NCBI GenBank assembly: GCA_024663395.1
Contig: JANFAH010000197.1
Location: 1 to 29,459, forward strand
Source of the DNA: Pisolithus tinctorius
Taxonomy: Eukaryota > Basidiomycota > Agaricomycetes > Boletales > Pisolithaceae
Direction of reading: 5' to 3'
Length of the DNA stretch: 29,459 nucleotides
The position numbers were made by a program, and so were the translations under genes. Shown here piece by piece: positions 9,524-19,554 of this stretch; position 1 is the stretch's first letter, and the number at the start of each line of letters is the position of its first letter. The notes under the pieces are model-generated. The model made no database searches. It saw only the letters and a list, made by a program, of their open reading frames with translations, and was not told where the DNA came from.

Positions 9524-12500
9524 GAGCTTGATGGCTCAGAGGTATGTTTTGATTTCGAGATGCTTTACTTACATCTATGCTATTCTAGGGGAGGTAACTA
9601 TCTACAACAAACAGCAACGATCGCAATACAAGCGACGACAATGATGATTACACTGAGTGCAGATCGATGGCCAGGCAAGATTGGATGCACCGTACTATGG
9701 AGACAAGGTGCGAGGAGTGCAGGCACCAAGCTCAACAGCTCATGGGTTCGTTTTGATTTCGAGACATTTTACTTATGACTATCCTACTCTAGGGCAAATG
9801 GACATACATGACAAAGCACGACGGAGGTCCTCATGATCGCAATTCAAGTGTCAATGATGGACTACGAATGAGCGACAGTGACAGTGAGAAGAGAACCAAC
9901 AACAACTAGACTTAGCACAGATCGATGGCCAAGCAAGATCAGATGTGCCACTCAACAGAATTGGGGCATGAGGAATGCAGATGGAGAGCCCAATGGCTCA
10001 CAGGTTTGTTCAGATTTTGAAACATTTTACTTACATATACACTATTCTAGGGCTGAAAGGTACCTATGACGAAGTGCAACCATGGCACGAGAACCTACAA
10101 AGGACTATGAACATAAGGCACTCAGACATACTGCAAAACAAGTGCGACAACTACAGTTCGATCTACAACAACAACTGTCAAGGATACAAGAGTGAATGCG
10201 ACATGAGAGAGACATTGGGATCACATGGAGCGAGCTCAATAGCTCAACATTTCATTTTTACTTCAGGATGCTTTACTTACACCTAGGTTTATATAGGGAG
10301 AACAGTTATCTATGACAAGACGTGACCGGCATTCCAGCAATTGCTATATGAGAGACCACAGCAACCTATGAGAAGAGACAATGGAGAGTCAGTATGAAGA
10401 TATGCGACATGATATGATGGTACTACTATGAATGGGGCAAGCAGTCAGGGCAAGCTGAAGGCACAAAGGTGGTTTTGTTCTTTTCATTCAGTACAGAAAC
10501 TATGCCTGAGGAGATCATATACAGACGAGCGATGGTGACAATGATGATGACTACAGTGACCAATACAACGATGGCTAGACTCGGTGTGGATCGACAGCCA
10601 CACAAGGCACAAATTGCCATTCGATGGAAACGAGGTGTGGAGAGTGCAGGCACCGGGCTTGATGGCTCATGGGTTTGTTTCGACTTTAGAGCGCCTTACT
10701 TACATTTATTCTACTCTAGGGATAGCAGTTGGTTGTGGCAAAGTGCTACCAACATTCCAGCGATCGCATCTCAGGATTCTAAGACAAGCTACGAACGAAG
10801 CTCACGCGGAAGTACAACAAGGGCAGCAGTAGCGACTTGAGCAACAACAGTGACTGTAATGTTCAACACAGACTGAAGGCTGCATGGTGCGAGAGTGGCC
10901 ATATGATGGATACAAGGCATGGTGGAGACAAATGATGAGCCCAATAGCTCAAAGTTCCACTTTTATTTCAGGATATGCTGCTCACATCTTCATTATTCTG
11001 GGAAGCATGGATGTCTATGATGAACTGGGACTGTTATAGAGGAGCCTTCGATAGTCTATGGTCGAAGGTTGCATGGAAGTACAGTGAGACATCCATGGCG
11101 ATTATGGCTCGATCTGCAACAGTGATCATTGAGGATATGAGATTTGACAGACATGGACACTGAGCATGATGGCCCAAGTTTCGATTTTAGTAGTGTGGCT
11201 TTTTACTCACAGTTAGGTTACTTTAGGATAGACAACGACTTCGAAGAAACAATGTATCAACCTACAGAGCGACAAGTGCAACAACTACGAGATGCCTGAA
11301 GAGAGGTGTTCAAGGCAGTTTTATGGACTTACAGGCAAGAACTGCTATGACAGCGAGCTTCGAGGTCACAACCAGATGCACGAGATGCAAGGGGCATTGA
11401 AGCCATGCCACCTGGGCTCAAAGGCCCAAGCTTCAGCTTTTTCTTTGAAGTGTTTTACTTACAGCTACAGTATTTTAGGGAGCGCAAGTCTTTACAGAGT
11501 GTCGACAAGTCTTCGAGTGATGATGCATCTGCAGTACGAAGTGGTCTAGTAGGACAATATATCATTGATTGGCTGGTGGAGGGAGACTCTGTCTCTGTGT
11601 TGGGTGTCATGCAGAGACATCACAGAGCCCCTGGTCATGTGGAAAACATTACTGACGAGCAGGACATGCTGGATATATTGAAGAGATTGGGCATTACATA
11701 TATCATACAGGCTACCTTACTACAACAAGGCACGAAAGACCCCTCCATCTACATCAGGGTCGATGTTGAGGGCACCTGAGCCATCATCATCATGGCTGTT
11801 GCAGCTGGTGCCCATAGGCTCGTCTGCACAAGTCCTGCAAGCATCGTATTTATTGGCACTGGTGTTGTGGGCATCGACGAGCAAGTACCCCATCTGAAGA
11901 AACTGTTCGATGCATACCATGACGAGCATGAGTGAAGACCATCACACTTAAGGGTACAGAATACATATGAACAACTGCAGAAGGCCACAGGAGTACGAAC
12001 AGTGGTGTTATGGTTCGCTGGCGATCGATGGTCGTTCAAAGCAACAGAAGTCATTTGATGGAGGAGGGACCTTGTGGATCCAACTGCTGGGCTCAACAGC
12101 TCCTTTGTTCTCTTTTGTTTTGTGCCATTTCACTTACTACTGTGTTATTGTAGGAGAACTTGGTATATGCGAAGGAGTACAAGTGCTGTCCAAGTGGCTG
12201 GGATTCAAGAATGGGAAGTGACATATGAGAAGGGACAGCAGACTATCGATGTGAAGCGACACGATGCAGCACAATGATGCTACTATGAATGGGGGGAATG
12301 GGTACAGTACATGAGAGCAAGAATGCTGACATTACAGTGCAGTATCAAAGAAAATGAGATGTTTGATGACAAAGGCCGGGAGGCGGCACAGCAGATGTTA
12401 GCAACAATGACAGGACTGGATGTGAATTGACAGCTGCACGAAATAGGAAGAGTCATTCAATGGAGACAAGGCACAACAAGCGCAGGTACTGAGCTTGATG

Positions 12501-13070
12501 GCTCAAGGATTTACTTTGGTTGTAGGACATGTTACTTACATTTTCACTATTCTAGGGAAGGTAGACATCTTCGATGATCTGTGAATGTGATACATGCGAC
12601 TATGATGACCTATGAAGGGAAGAAGCAGACTGTAAAGGATCGTTTGGGGCAAGTACAGCAGTCCTTGATAGAACTATGACACCAACCGTTGAGGATACGA
12701 GAGACCATGCAACCTGCAAGAGATGTTGGAGTCATACCAGATGAGCTGGATAGCTCGATGTTTCGTTTTTGTTCAAGAAGTTCCTGTTATCTCACATTGT
12801 TTGCCTTACGACTACATTATTCTAGAGTATGCGAAGACTACAGTCAAGGATGGACATGCTCAAGAGCATGAAGGCAGTGCTCAAGTCAATACGACATCAC
12901 ACAGGGAACTCCGCAGGCAGCCACAGAAATCAGAGAGGGCCGATGTGGGTTAGAACAACAAAACCACATGCAGCATGTTCGAAGTGACATGAATTTGCAC
13001 CCAGAGCCTGAGCACTCCTCGTTCCTTTTTGTTCTCATGACAAGTCACTTACGAGTATTTGGTGTTAGGG
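9524..13070 (+). repeat. at least 12 degenerate coding repeats (ELDGS-type core)
   Basis: The five-codon core ([EG]-[LPH]-[DN]-[GS]-[SP]) starts at 9524, 9728 (Lys first), 9986, 10232, 10655, 10937, 11162, 11414, 12089, 12491, 12743 and 13004. The intervals are 204, 258, 246, 423, 282, 225, 252, 675, 402, 252 and 261 nt, all divisible by three. Leucine and serine codons vary at third positions (CTT, CTC, CTG; TCA, TCC, TCG), as expected of former coding sequence. The long intervals hold extra, more diverged material. Confidence 0.8.
11480..11935 (+). other. non-repeat domain inside the repeat-protein frame
   Basis: In the same frame as the repeats, about 150 codons carry no repeat core. They read VGQYIIDWLVEGDSVSV, ITDEQDMLDILKRLGITYII, KDPSIYIRVDVEGT, a TGA (11777-11779), then ASIVFIGTGVVGIDEQVPHL and FDAYHDEHE before the next TGA. 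Alternating beta-like and helical stretches and the GTGVVG turn suggest a folded globular domain. I cannot name the family. Its position, in the longest interval (675 nt) between repeat cores, suggests a domain embedded in or inserted into the repeat array. Confidence 0.5.
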
Positions 13071-13711
13071 TATCCAGTGGGTCCGAGTGCGAATGGTCAG
13101 CTTCCAGTAAAGAGCTGGCATTGAGTGAAGCAAGGGTGGAGTTCCTCAAGGCAAGAGGAGTGTTGAAGGCAAGGGCACTGGAAGGGAAACTCAGGAAGTG
13201 GATATATGAAATCCAGGTACCCTTTTTAGTTTTGATTCGAGCACTTTATACTGCGAAGTGCAGGTACTTTAGTGCGAAGGAAAAGGTGATCGACAAGAAG
13301 GGATGGCTCAAAGCCATTCATCAGTACTTAGAATCGAGACTTCGCCCACCTGACTATGAGGTTGAAGGCTGACAATCAAGAGCAAAGCGAATTCATGCCT
13401 GTACCCACCAGAGTCGAAGACCTATCTTCAGAGAAGGCTTGAGGATATACAGATCCAAGGTGACATGCCTTATTATGATTCGAGCTTATACTATGTCAGG
13501 ATACTTTGTTTCTAGGGTCAAAAAAGTGGTGAATGAAGGCAGGTGACTCAAGGTTGCTTGGTGACACTTAGTGCAAGGGCTTCGGCCACCAGACAAAGTA
13601 CAAGAAATCAAGTGTGCACATGCACAGGGAGTTGAGGCTGTGAAAATAGGAATGGGACAAGTGGACAAAGTGAAAGTCCTGGTGAGAGTATTGATATATA
13701 GTTTTCTTTAA

Positions 13712-14906
13712 TATGAGTTTTGCCTCGAGTGACTTTGTTCAACCAAGTCATGCTAGTCTTCAGGTGATTCTACTCACCCTGACATCTAGTTGCAATTTTC
13801 TTTCACTTTTCTTATGTGCGAGATCATCTTAAGGACGAGTAGGAGTCAAGAGCACATATGTGTATAAGGATGGTAAATACATGACTGAGTGAGAGTTATT
13901 CTTTTTTTTATATAGGTACATATATGTCTTCAACTGCCTCATAAAGGCCAATCTCCGCTGTACCAGCCGCAGCGCTGTGTTATGCTGTGTTACCATGTCG
14001 TGCAAAGACTGTGCCTTGAAGAGCAGTCATCAACTCACTCTGCACTTGATTTATCCCTCACTTGTTCGTTCTCCTGGAGTTTATCTCCATTGGTGTTTGG
14101 TGCAAGGTTTGGGTTTTGAGAGGAGTGGTCGAGAGGCAGGGAGTGTGCTAGAGAGGATAAGAGTGAAAAGGGTTTGGTGAAACTGAGTGCATGTTTGAGG
14201 CCAAGGAAGTAGGCTGGTGCAGGTCGAGGATGTGGATAGGGGGATTGGGCTGTGAGGCCAGAAGTGGGTTTTTTGCGAGAAGGCAAAGGGTGAGAGGCTG
14301 AGTATTCGTTGGTGAGGTCAGGGCGAGAGGCTGTTTTGTGAGAGGGGCAAGGGAGAAGTTGGCAAAGCTGAGGATGTCTGCACAAGGAAGAGGGGTGACT
14401 GAGGATGGTCGAAGTCTAAACCCCCCCTCAGATGTAGGGAACAAGTTTGAGTTCCCTAGGAGAAGCTGTCTGAGTCAAGAGTTCAAGGGATGGAGAGTTT
14501 TCTTTTCTTTTATTTTCCTTCTTTGGTTTTTTTTTGCATTGTACCACTGGACTTGGTGGCGAGCAGCCGCATTGCTGACTAAGCACATGTGCTGTGTTTG
14601 CATGAGTTCAGTTTACCATACAATCCAGTACATGTCACAGGCCCTCAGTAGCAGGGTGATTTTGTCTTGCAATTCAGCAAGTTTTCAAAGTTAGATTTAT
14701 TACTTTGGGGAGTACCCAAAGGGCCAGAGGACTGGCAAGAGCTATTGGACAGACAGAGTTAAGTTTTCCATTTGAGTTCGCATTTTTTACATTTTTACTA
14801 CACTTCATTTCTCCAAAACAGGACCTCCCTTTTGGGTCAGGCACAAATCTCGCCCATCTCTGACTATTTCTATTTTTAGGTACCTTCTCTTACCTATTCC
14901 TACAGC
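13712..14906. other. unassigned block ending at a sharp junction
   Basis: No gene supported. It contains a GA-rich stretch (about 14110-14400), a run of seven C (near 14425) and T-rich runs near 13905 and 14528. Its right end, CCTATTCCTACA at 14906, abuts element 1 integrase sequence without any transition. The reverse complement of that end starts TGTAGGAATAGG, which resembles a TG-starting LTR edge. It may be the 3' flank or UTR of the repeat-protein gene plus part of another element. Confidence 0.4.
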
Positions 14907-15556
14907 ATGTGCCAAGCAATCAGTTCTGTGGTAGTCAGTGGTGTCACATCATTGTGGGATAGGGGTAAGAGGAAGGTAGCTTCAGTGAGGTCAAATGGGA
15001 ACAGCGGTTCAACACCATGTACCATGAAGTAAGGGGATAAACCCATGGATTTCAAGATGGTGACCTGCTCGGCCCAGAACATGGAGTGCACAATGGTGTG
15101 CCAGTGGCAGTCATCGTTCTTGCAGCTCTTCATGATAGCCTCGCAAACATCATAGTGGTGACACTCTACAATGCCATTAGCCTGAGAGTTGTAAGGAGAG
15201 ATACAGATGTGATGGATATGATATTGTGCAGCTAGGGCAGCTAAGGCTTGGATGAATGCAGGACCATTGTCAGTGACAATCTTGGTGAGCAGACCCCAGT
15301 GGCATAGAATGTCCTTGAAGATGAAGGACATGAGCATGGGAACATTTTCTGCATGCAACATGTGCCATTCGGGATATGAGGTGAATGCACAACAAGCCTG
15401 TACTATGTAGCAGTAGCCGCTGGCTTTGGGCATCAGCATCGTGTCAATGTGAGCTTTATGAAACAGGCCCCCTATCATGGGTACAGTGGGGGGGATATTA
15501 AGCTTCTCCATCTGGTGGATCTGGCATTTGTGACAAGTGCAAACATACCACTTCAC
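14907..15556 (-). pseudogene. integrase core, element 1
   Basis: This frame opens MKWYVCTCHKCQ, the Cys-Cys half of the HHCC zinc finger. It carries the rve catalytic core: Asp in AHIDTML (about residue 38), Asp in TDNGPAF (about 96) and Glu in ANGIVECHH (about 131), with 34 residues between the last two. All three catalytic residues remain. It integrates element cDNA into the host genome. The frame ends at a stop just past the junction at 14907, so the C-terminal region after TTELIAW is missing. The zinc-finger N-terminal half lies in another frame upstream, so a frameshift separates them. Confidence 0.88.
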
Positions 15557-15753
15557 ATCCTTGACAAGCAGAGGCCACCAAAAGTGGAGGAGCAGGTGTG
15601 TGTGCAGACCATGAAGACACCTTTGTGTCCAAGGTCGTCATGTGCTTCTTTGATGAGATGATACTGCTTGGATTTGTCGATGACTAGCTGGTGCCATCTG
15701 TGCAGTTCCCTACACCATAGGTTACCATCTAGGAGGAAGAAGTGGCTAGCCAA
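15553..15753 (-). pseudogene. integrase zinc-finger N-terminal half, element 1
   Basis: It holds FFLLDGNLWCRELH and EAHDDLGHKG, the His-His half of the integrase HHCC domain. It is in the same frame as the RT-RNase H frame upstream, from which a single TGA (15796-15798) separates it, probably a former CGA. A frameshift in its last 15 or so codons puts the integrase core into another frame. Confidence 0.8.
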
Positions 15754-15795
15754 ATTGAAGAAGGATGAGTACTGTGCATCAGTAAGGTCAGGAGG

Positions 15796-17910
15796 TCACT
15801 TGCAGGTTGCGAGGAATGCATGGATCATTTCTATTTTCGCTTCACATGCCTGAGCTTTTGCGGACTGTGGAATAGCAGGGTCATCAGGGGTATCGGAAGG
15901 GTGATTAGCATCAGCAGTCACAGAGAATGTGAGATAGAAGGATGCAGGCAGTGGGAGGCTCGCCTGATGGCAAGTGGGTGGCAGTAGGGAATGATCTTCA
16001 TGATTGGAAAGGGATGCAGGAGGCAGGTGGTCATTGACAGCCTCAGTAGAGAAAGAGTAAAAATGGTCTAGCCAATCCTCATGATTGTCATCCTTGGGCA
16101 GGTCGAGCTTCAACCATGGATGGTGGGACAAGCCATCAGGGCTGGCATGCCTGTCCATGGGAATGTGGACAAGTTTGAACAAGAAGAGGAGGATGCCAGC
16201 GATCCAGCGATTGATTGTTGCATTAGGCTGCAGATCTGGGTTATTTATCATGCCCTTAATATACTTCACATCTACCTCCACAGTGAAGTTAGTGAGACTG
16301 AAGATGTATATGCATACTGCGTGCAATGCATGGAAGAGACTGTACAACTCAAGCTTAGCCTGGGAGTAGTGGCTCCCTACTTCATTGAGAGTGATGGATC
16401 CAAAGCAACTAGGGTACCGTTTTCCATCTTCACTGAGCTGGTAGAGGATATAGCCAACTGCGATGACCAAGGTGTCGACTGCTAGAATTACTTCACGACC
16501 ACACTTGTAGTCAATTCTTTGGAGTGTGGGGGACTTTACAATTTCATCCTTGAGTTGTTGCATGGCAGTGCATTGCAGTTCATCCCATGTGAATGGTATG
16601 TCTTTCTGCATGAGCGTGACTAGTGGCCATGCGATCTTGGCGAAGTCTTTGATGAAGATGCATAGTACACCACAGACACTGAGGAAACCGCAAACCTGCA
16701 TCAGGTTGTGGCACTTGGGCCAGTTGTGGATCTTCTGCACTTTGCTTTCTACAGGAATGCAACCTTCAAAGGTGCAATTGTGGCCAATGATCACAGTGGA
16801 CAGAGTGGCTAGCATGAACTTCTTTGCCAAGGCAGTGGCTCCAATGTTCTGCAAATGCTGAAGGATACAGTTAATGACTATACAGTGGTTCCAGATAAAT
16901 TTCCAAATCCCAGGATTCTCCAGGATAGTCTCATAGGAGCTGTCTGTGCACTGATAGTGGGTGGTCTCGGATTTTACAGGGATGTCATCTATGAAGGGCA
17001 GGGTATGATGTGGGATCTCATCCTGGAGAACAAATGCAGTATCTCCCTGGTATACCTGTACTGCATTGGCATGACCTTGCAGCAGAGTAGTAAGCTGATG
17101 TGGTCCGAGGGGGGTACCAAAGGTGGTGAGGTTGTGGGAATCCATGTGGAGTGCATGCTGGTCATACCCAGAGTAGAGGTCCATCATCACATACACTGCA
17201 TATCCAGCAAAGGATTCTGCAAGATGTGCTACAATGGGCAGGACAGACATGTCGCAGATGGTCACTGCATTCAGGGGCTGTAAGTCATGCACAAGGCAAA
17301 GAGACTTTCCATCTTTCTTTACTATGCAGAACCAGCAAGAGCAGTAAGCCTCTGTAGAAGGTTCATACATGCCAGACTTGATGCGATCTTTGATCATGTC
17401 TATGACTTGGGCATGTATCGCACTTGGGATAGGGATATTGCGTTGGACCCAAGGTGTGTGTGGAATCGTAGGAATCTTTACAGGTGGGAAATAGTGTTCA
17501 TCTAGGTGTTCGCACTCTGTAATATCCCAAGTGAAGGCAGGCTCATGGACCGAGACAAGCCAAGTCACAAGTTTAAGTTCCTCCAGCCAAAGCCAATCTG
17601 CAGGATCAAGGTCAAGTTCCGCAGCCTGTTCAGCAGTGAAGTGGATGCCTGGGGTGAAGTCTGGTGGATGGGTTGGAAGTGGTTGGAGACCAGTGAGCAG
17701 ATCATCAGGCAGACTGCACATGATGCAGTATTCTTCTGCCATTGGGGCAGGTACCATCCAAACCTTCTTGGCAACTGGCTTGTAAATGAGAGTGTGAACT
17801 GTGGGATCTAGTTGATAAATGCTGTCGAAAGCAGCTATAGCAGAGGGGTTTAGTATTGTCTGAGTGGAAGAGAGGAAAGCAAAAGCAGGCAAGGGTATTC
17901 CAGTGGGCAT
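15796..17910 (-). CDS. reverse transcriptase and RNase H, element 1 pol
   Basis: This 704-codon open frame is the longest in the window. RT motifs appear in order: SCWFCIVKKDGKSLCLVHDL (about 192-210), MMDLYSGYDQ with the motif A Asp (about 244), LLQGHANAVQ, and the catalytic FIDD (about 306-309). RNase H follows with AVDT (Asp about 479), SQAKLELYSL (Glu about 521) and VEVDVKYIKG (Asp about 547). It copies element RNA into DNA and degrades the RNA strand. Arginines common in this family are often C, H or Q, so activity is doubtful even though the frame is open. A TAG lies just upstream of MPTGIPLPAF in the frame that continues from the frameshift site, so this part could not be made as gag-pol now. 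Confidence 0.92.
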   Translation of the reverse strand: MPTGIPLPAFAFLSSTQTILNPSAIAAFDSIYQLDPTVHTLIYKPVAKKVWMVPAPMAEEYCIMCSLPDDLLTGLQPLPTHPPDFTPGIHFTAEQAAELDLDPADWLWLEELKLVTWLVSVHEPAFTWDITECEHLDEHYFPPVKIPTIPHTPWVQRNIPIPSAIHAQVIDMIKDRIKSGMYEPSTEAYCSCWFCIVKKDGKSLCLVHDLQPLNAVTICDMSVLPIVAHLAESFAGYAVYVMMDLYSGYDQHALHMDSHNLTTFGTPLGPHQLTTLLQGHANAVQVYQGDTAFVLQDEIPHHTLPFIDDIPVKSETTHYQCTDSSYETILENPGIWKFIWNHCIVINCILQHLQNIGATALAKKFMLATLSTVIIGHNCTFEGCIPVESKVQKIHNWPKCHNLMQVCGFLSVCGVLCIFIKDFAKIAWPLVTLMQKDIPFTWDELQCTAMQQLKDEIVKSPTLQRIDYKCGREVILAVDTLVIAVGYILYQLSEDGKRYPSCFGSITLNEVGSHYSQAKLELYSLFHALHAVCIYIFSLTNFTVEVDVKYIKGMINNPDLQPNATINRWIAGILLFLFKLVHIPMDRHASPDGLSHHPWLKLDLPKDDNHEDWLDHFYSFSTEAVNDHLPPASLSNHEDHSLLPPTCHQASLPLPASFYLTFSVTADANHPSDTPDDPAIPQSAKAQACEAKIEMIHAFLATCK

Positions 17911-18062
17911 GTTCTACAGTATGAGTGCCGCAGGTGAAGGGAAGTTTGTCAAGGTGAAGGCTAGTGATGAGAATGTAGGACTAAGGAACAGATAACAGTG
18001 GCTAAATAAGAAACAGGACGTCTTAGTGGGCTCTCCCTGACTGTTTGGTGGATCATCGATAC

Positions 18063-18968
18063 TCAAAAACCCCATTTGACTATACTCTGGTGACTATGGC
18101 AGTGCTTGCCACACTTACAGCGCAGACAGCCCTCGTGCCATGGGCGCATGGGCAAAGTGTACTCGCAGCCGTCATTTGGGTCTTGGAGAGTGATCCACTG
18201 TCTGCCATCAGGATAATTGTTTGTTACTGCACTCATAAGGCAAATGAATGGACATCCAAGGAGCATGTCAAAGTTGGCATGTTCAATTACTTGAACCTGG
18301 AGCATGACTGCTCCAGCACTGAAGTCAAGTTTCAGGTTCTCTAGTACACCTACAGTAGTGTCTTTAGACATGTTAGCAGATGTCATAGTCATGAGATGAT
18401 TGCAGCACAATGGAAGCCCAATCTTTTCCCAGACATGCCTGGGCATGGCGATGATTTCCAAACCGGAATCTAGTATGCAATTGATGGTGACGTCAGTCCC
18501 AGGGACCTTGGCTTCAATGCAGTGGAGCAGCAGAGTGTGGTGAGCCACAATGGAGCTGTTGTCACCACGGATAATGCAGTCTCTGTATTCATGCACAGTT
18601 CTTTGCAGATTGTGGCCAGTCAGCTCATTCACTTGTACTCCTTCCTCATCATTGCTATGAACTACCTCAATCTCGTTTGTGGTGACGCATTTTGCCATAG
18701 TGATGTCTCTGAACTGTTTGCAAAACTCTGGGGCTACTGCAAATAATTCTTTGACTGGCATGGCAATGCTGGTTTCAAGTACACACTCCATGATACACTT
18801 GGGTGCAGCTTTGTCTTTGAGAGGGAATGAGTAATGGTACTGGTTTTGATTGTGAGCTGCTGGGTATGGTGTTTGTGACAGAACAATTGCCACAGGAACA
18901 GGATCCTTGCGCACAGGCATTGGAGCTGCATTAGTCATAGGAACATATGGTTTCGTAGTGGTGGACAT
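18063..18968 (-). pseudogene. gag-protease C-terminal part, element 1
   Basis: A 301-codon open frame whose middle reads CILDSGLEIIAMPRHVW, matching a retropepsin-like aspartic protease site (DSG). It is followed by hydrophobic core stretches and VIEHANFDMLLGCPFICLMS. The protease would mature Gag and Pol. The residue after DSG is Leu (TTG), which fits a former TCG serine. The frame ends HQSIVKWGF and TGA inside the frameshift site. The sequence between this frame and the zinc knuckle is in other frames, so the gag-protease unit as a whole is broken. Confidence 0.85.
18066..18072 (-). promoter_or_regulatory. candidate -1 ribosomal frameshift heptamer, element 1
   Basis: On the minus strand the gag-protease frame reads TGG GGT TTT TGA. 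G GGT TTT is a canonical X XXY YYZ slippery heptamer abutting the stop. Slipping back one base leads into TTG AGT ATC GAT GAT, the frame that continues toward pol. Element 2 has the same site. Confidence 0.65.
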
Positions 18969-19549
18969 TGGTGCAGGTGCAGAGGGCTCGGATGCCTGGC
19001 AAGTGGCACATGAACTTTGAACACCAGGGGAAATGATTTCCTCTTCAACAGTGGCTGTGCATTGGTTGACTCATGGAGGGTTGGCAGGACATGCCACAGG
19101 TCAAGCTGTGATTTCAACTCTGTTGAAGCAGGCTTTCTTTCCATGGGGAATGACTGCTCCCTTGTTACCTTTATCTGCTTGGTAGGTAGCCCAAGCTTGA
19201 GCAACATACACTTGGAAGTCAGGGTCAGCTAGGTCTGTGACAGGTTCATCGACATCTTGGATGGTGTTTAAGAAGGCAGAAGGCTGGATCTCCAACTGCA
19301 CATCAAATTCAGGATGAGCAATGCAGAAGAGGTTAGTGGTGCCTTGCACAGAGCAGCAGGAGTCACAGTGCACCTGCTGGCCTGGTCTCTGTCAGCCATG
19401 ATGCAGTCAACAGCCTCTCTCAGTGAGTTACATTCAGGGAAGCATGGGATTTGGCTCCTGTCCACCAGATAGAGACGGTTGTCTGTACCTCTCATGATCT
19501 TACTGGGGCAGATATAAACTTCAACAAGTGTGCACATCCTTGTCCAGTG
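18935..19549 (-). pseudogene. gag middle part, element 1
   Basis: Overlapping frames carry the second half of the zinc knuckle (HWTRMC, at the edge of the solo LTR), then NSLREAVDCIMADRDQAS, QLEIQPSAFLNTIQDVDEP and VYVAQAWATYQADKGNKGAV. The matching region of element 2 has the same order. At least two frameshifts lie here. It would have encoded the nucleocapsid-proximal and linker part of Gag upstream of the protease. Confidence 0.8.
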
Positions 19550-19554
19550 GTTGG

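Larger units (their letters stand above)
9354..13711 (+). pseudogene. CpG-eroded gene for a giant repeat protein, one frame with TGA-only stops
   Basis: Reading codons from 9356 gives one frame of about 1,450 codons with around 30 TGA stops (for example 9377, 9491, 9776, 10067, 10838, 11777, 11933, 12275, 12869 and 13370). No TAA or TAG occurs until TAA at 13709-13711. Repeat units of about 68-141 codons carry DRWPGKI or related, then I-R-W-x-R-G, then G-T-E-L-D-G-S, then V-C-F-D-F-E-x-F-Y-L-H-L-x-Y-S-R. Between these lie Gln-rich, probably coiled-coil stretches (QVRQLQFDLQQQLSRIQE). Two C-terminal units share G-L-R-P-P-D or R-L-R-P-P-D. In the I-R-W column different units read CGA, CAA and TGA, the exact CpG-deamination set, so the stops are former arginines. 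The family is not recognised. No start codon is assigned because the frame is open up to the LTR border. Confidence 0.7.

Noticed and set aside
9356..13711. TGA read as an amino acid (alternative code) in the giant frame
   Set aside because: TGA columns also contain CGA, CAA and TGG, the CpG-decay set, and the same CGA-to-TGA pattern occurs in the RPN7 relic and pol. Decay explains it without recoding.
14035..14444. Two overlapping minus-strand frames
   Set aside because: Both are low-complexity Ser/Pro/Leu readings of a GA-rich stretch, with no conserved motif.
16081..17811. Long plus-strand frames opposite pol
   Set aside because: They mirror the minus-strand RT and RNase H codons and recur opposite element 2. 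They are shadows.
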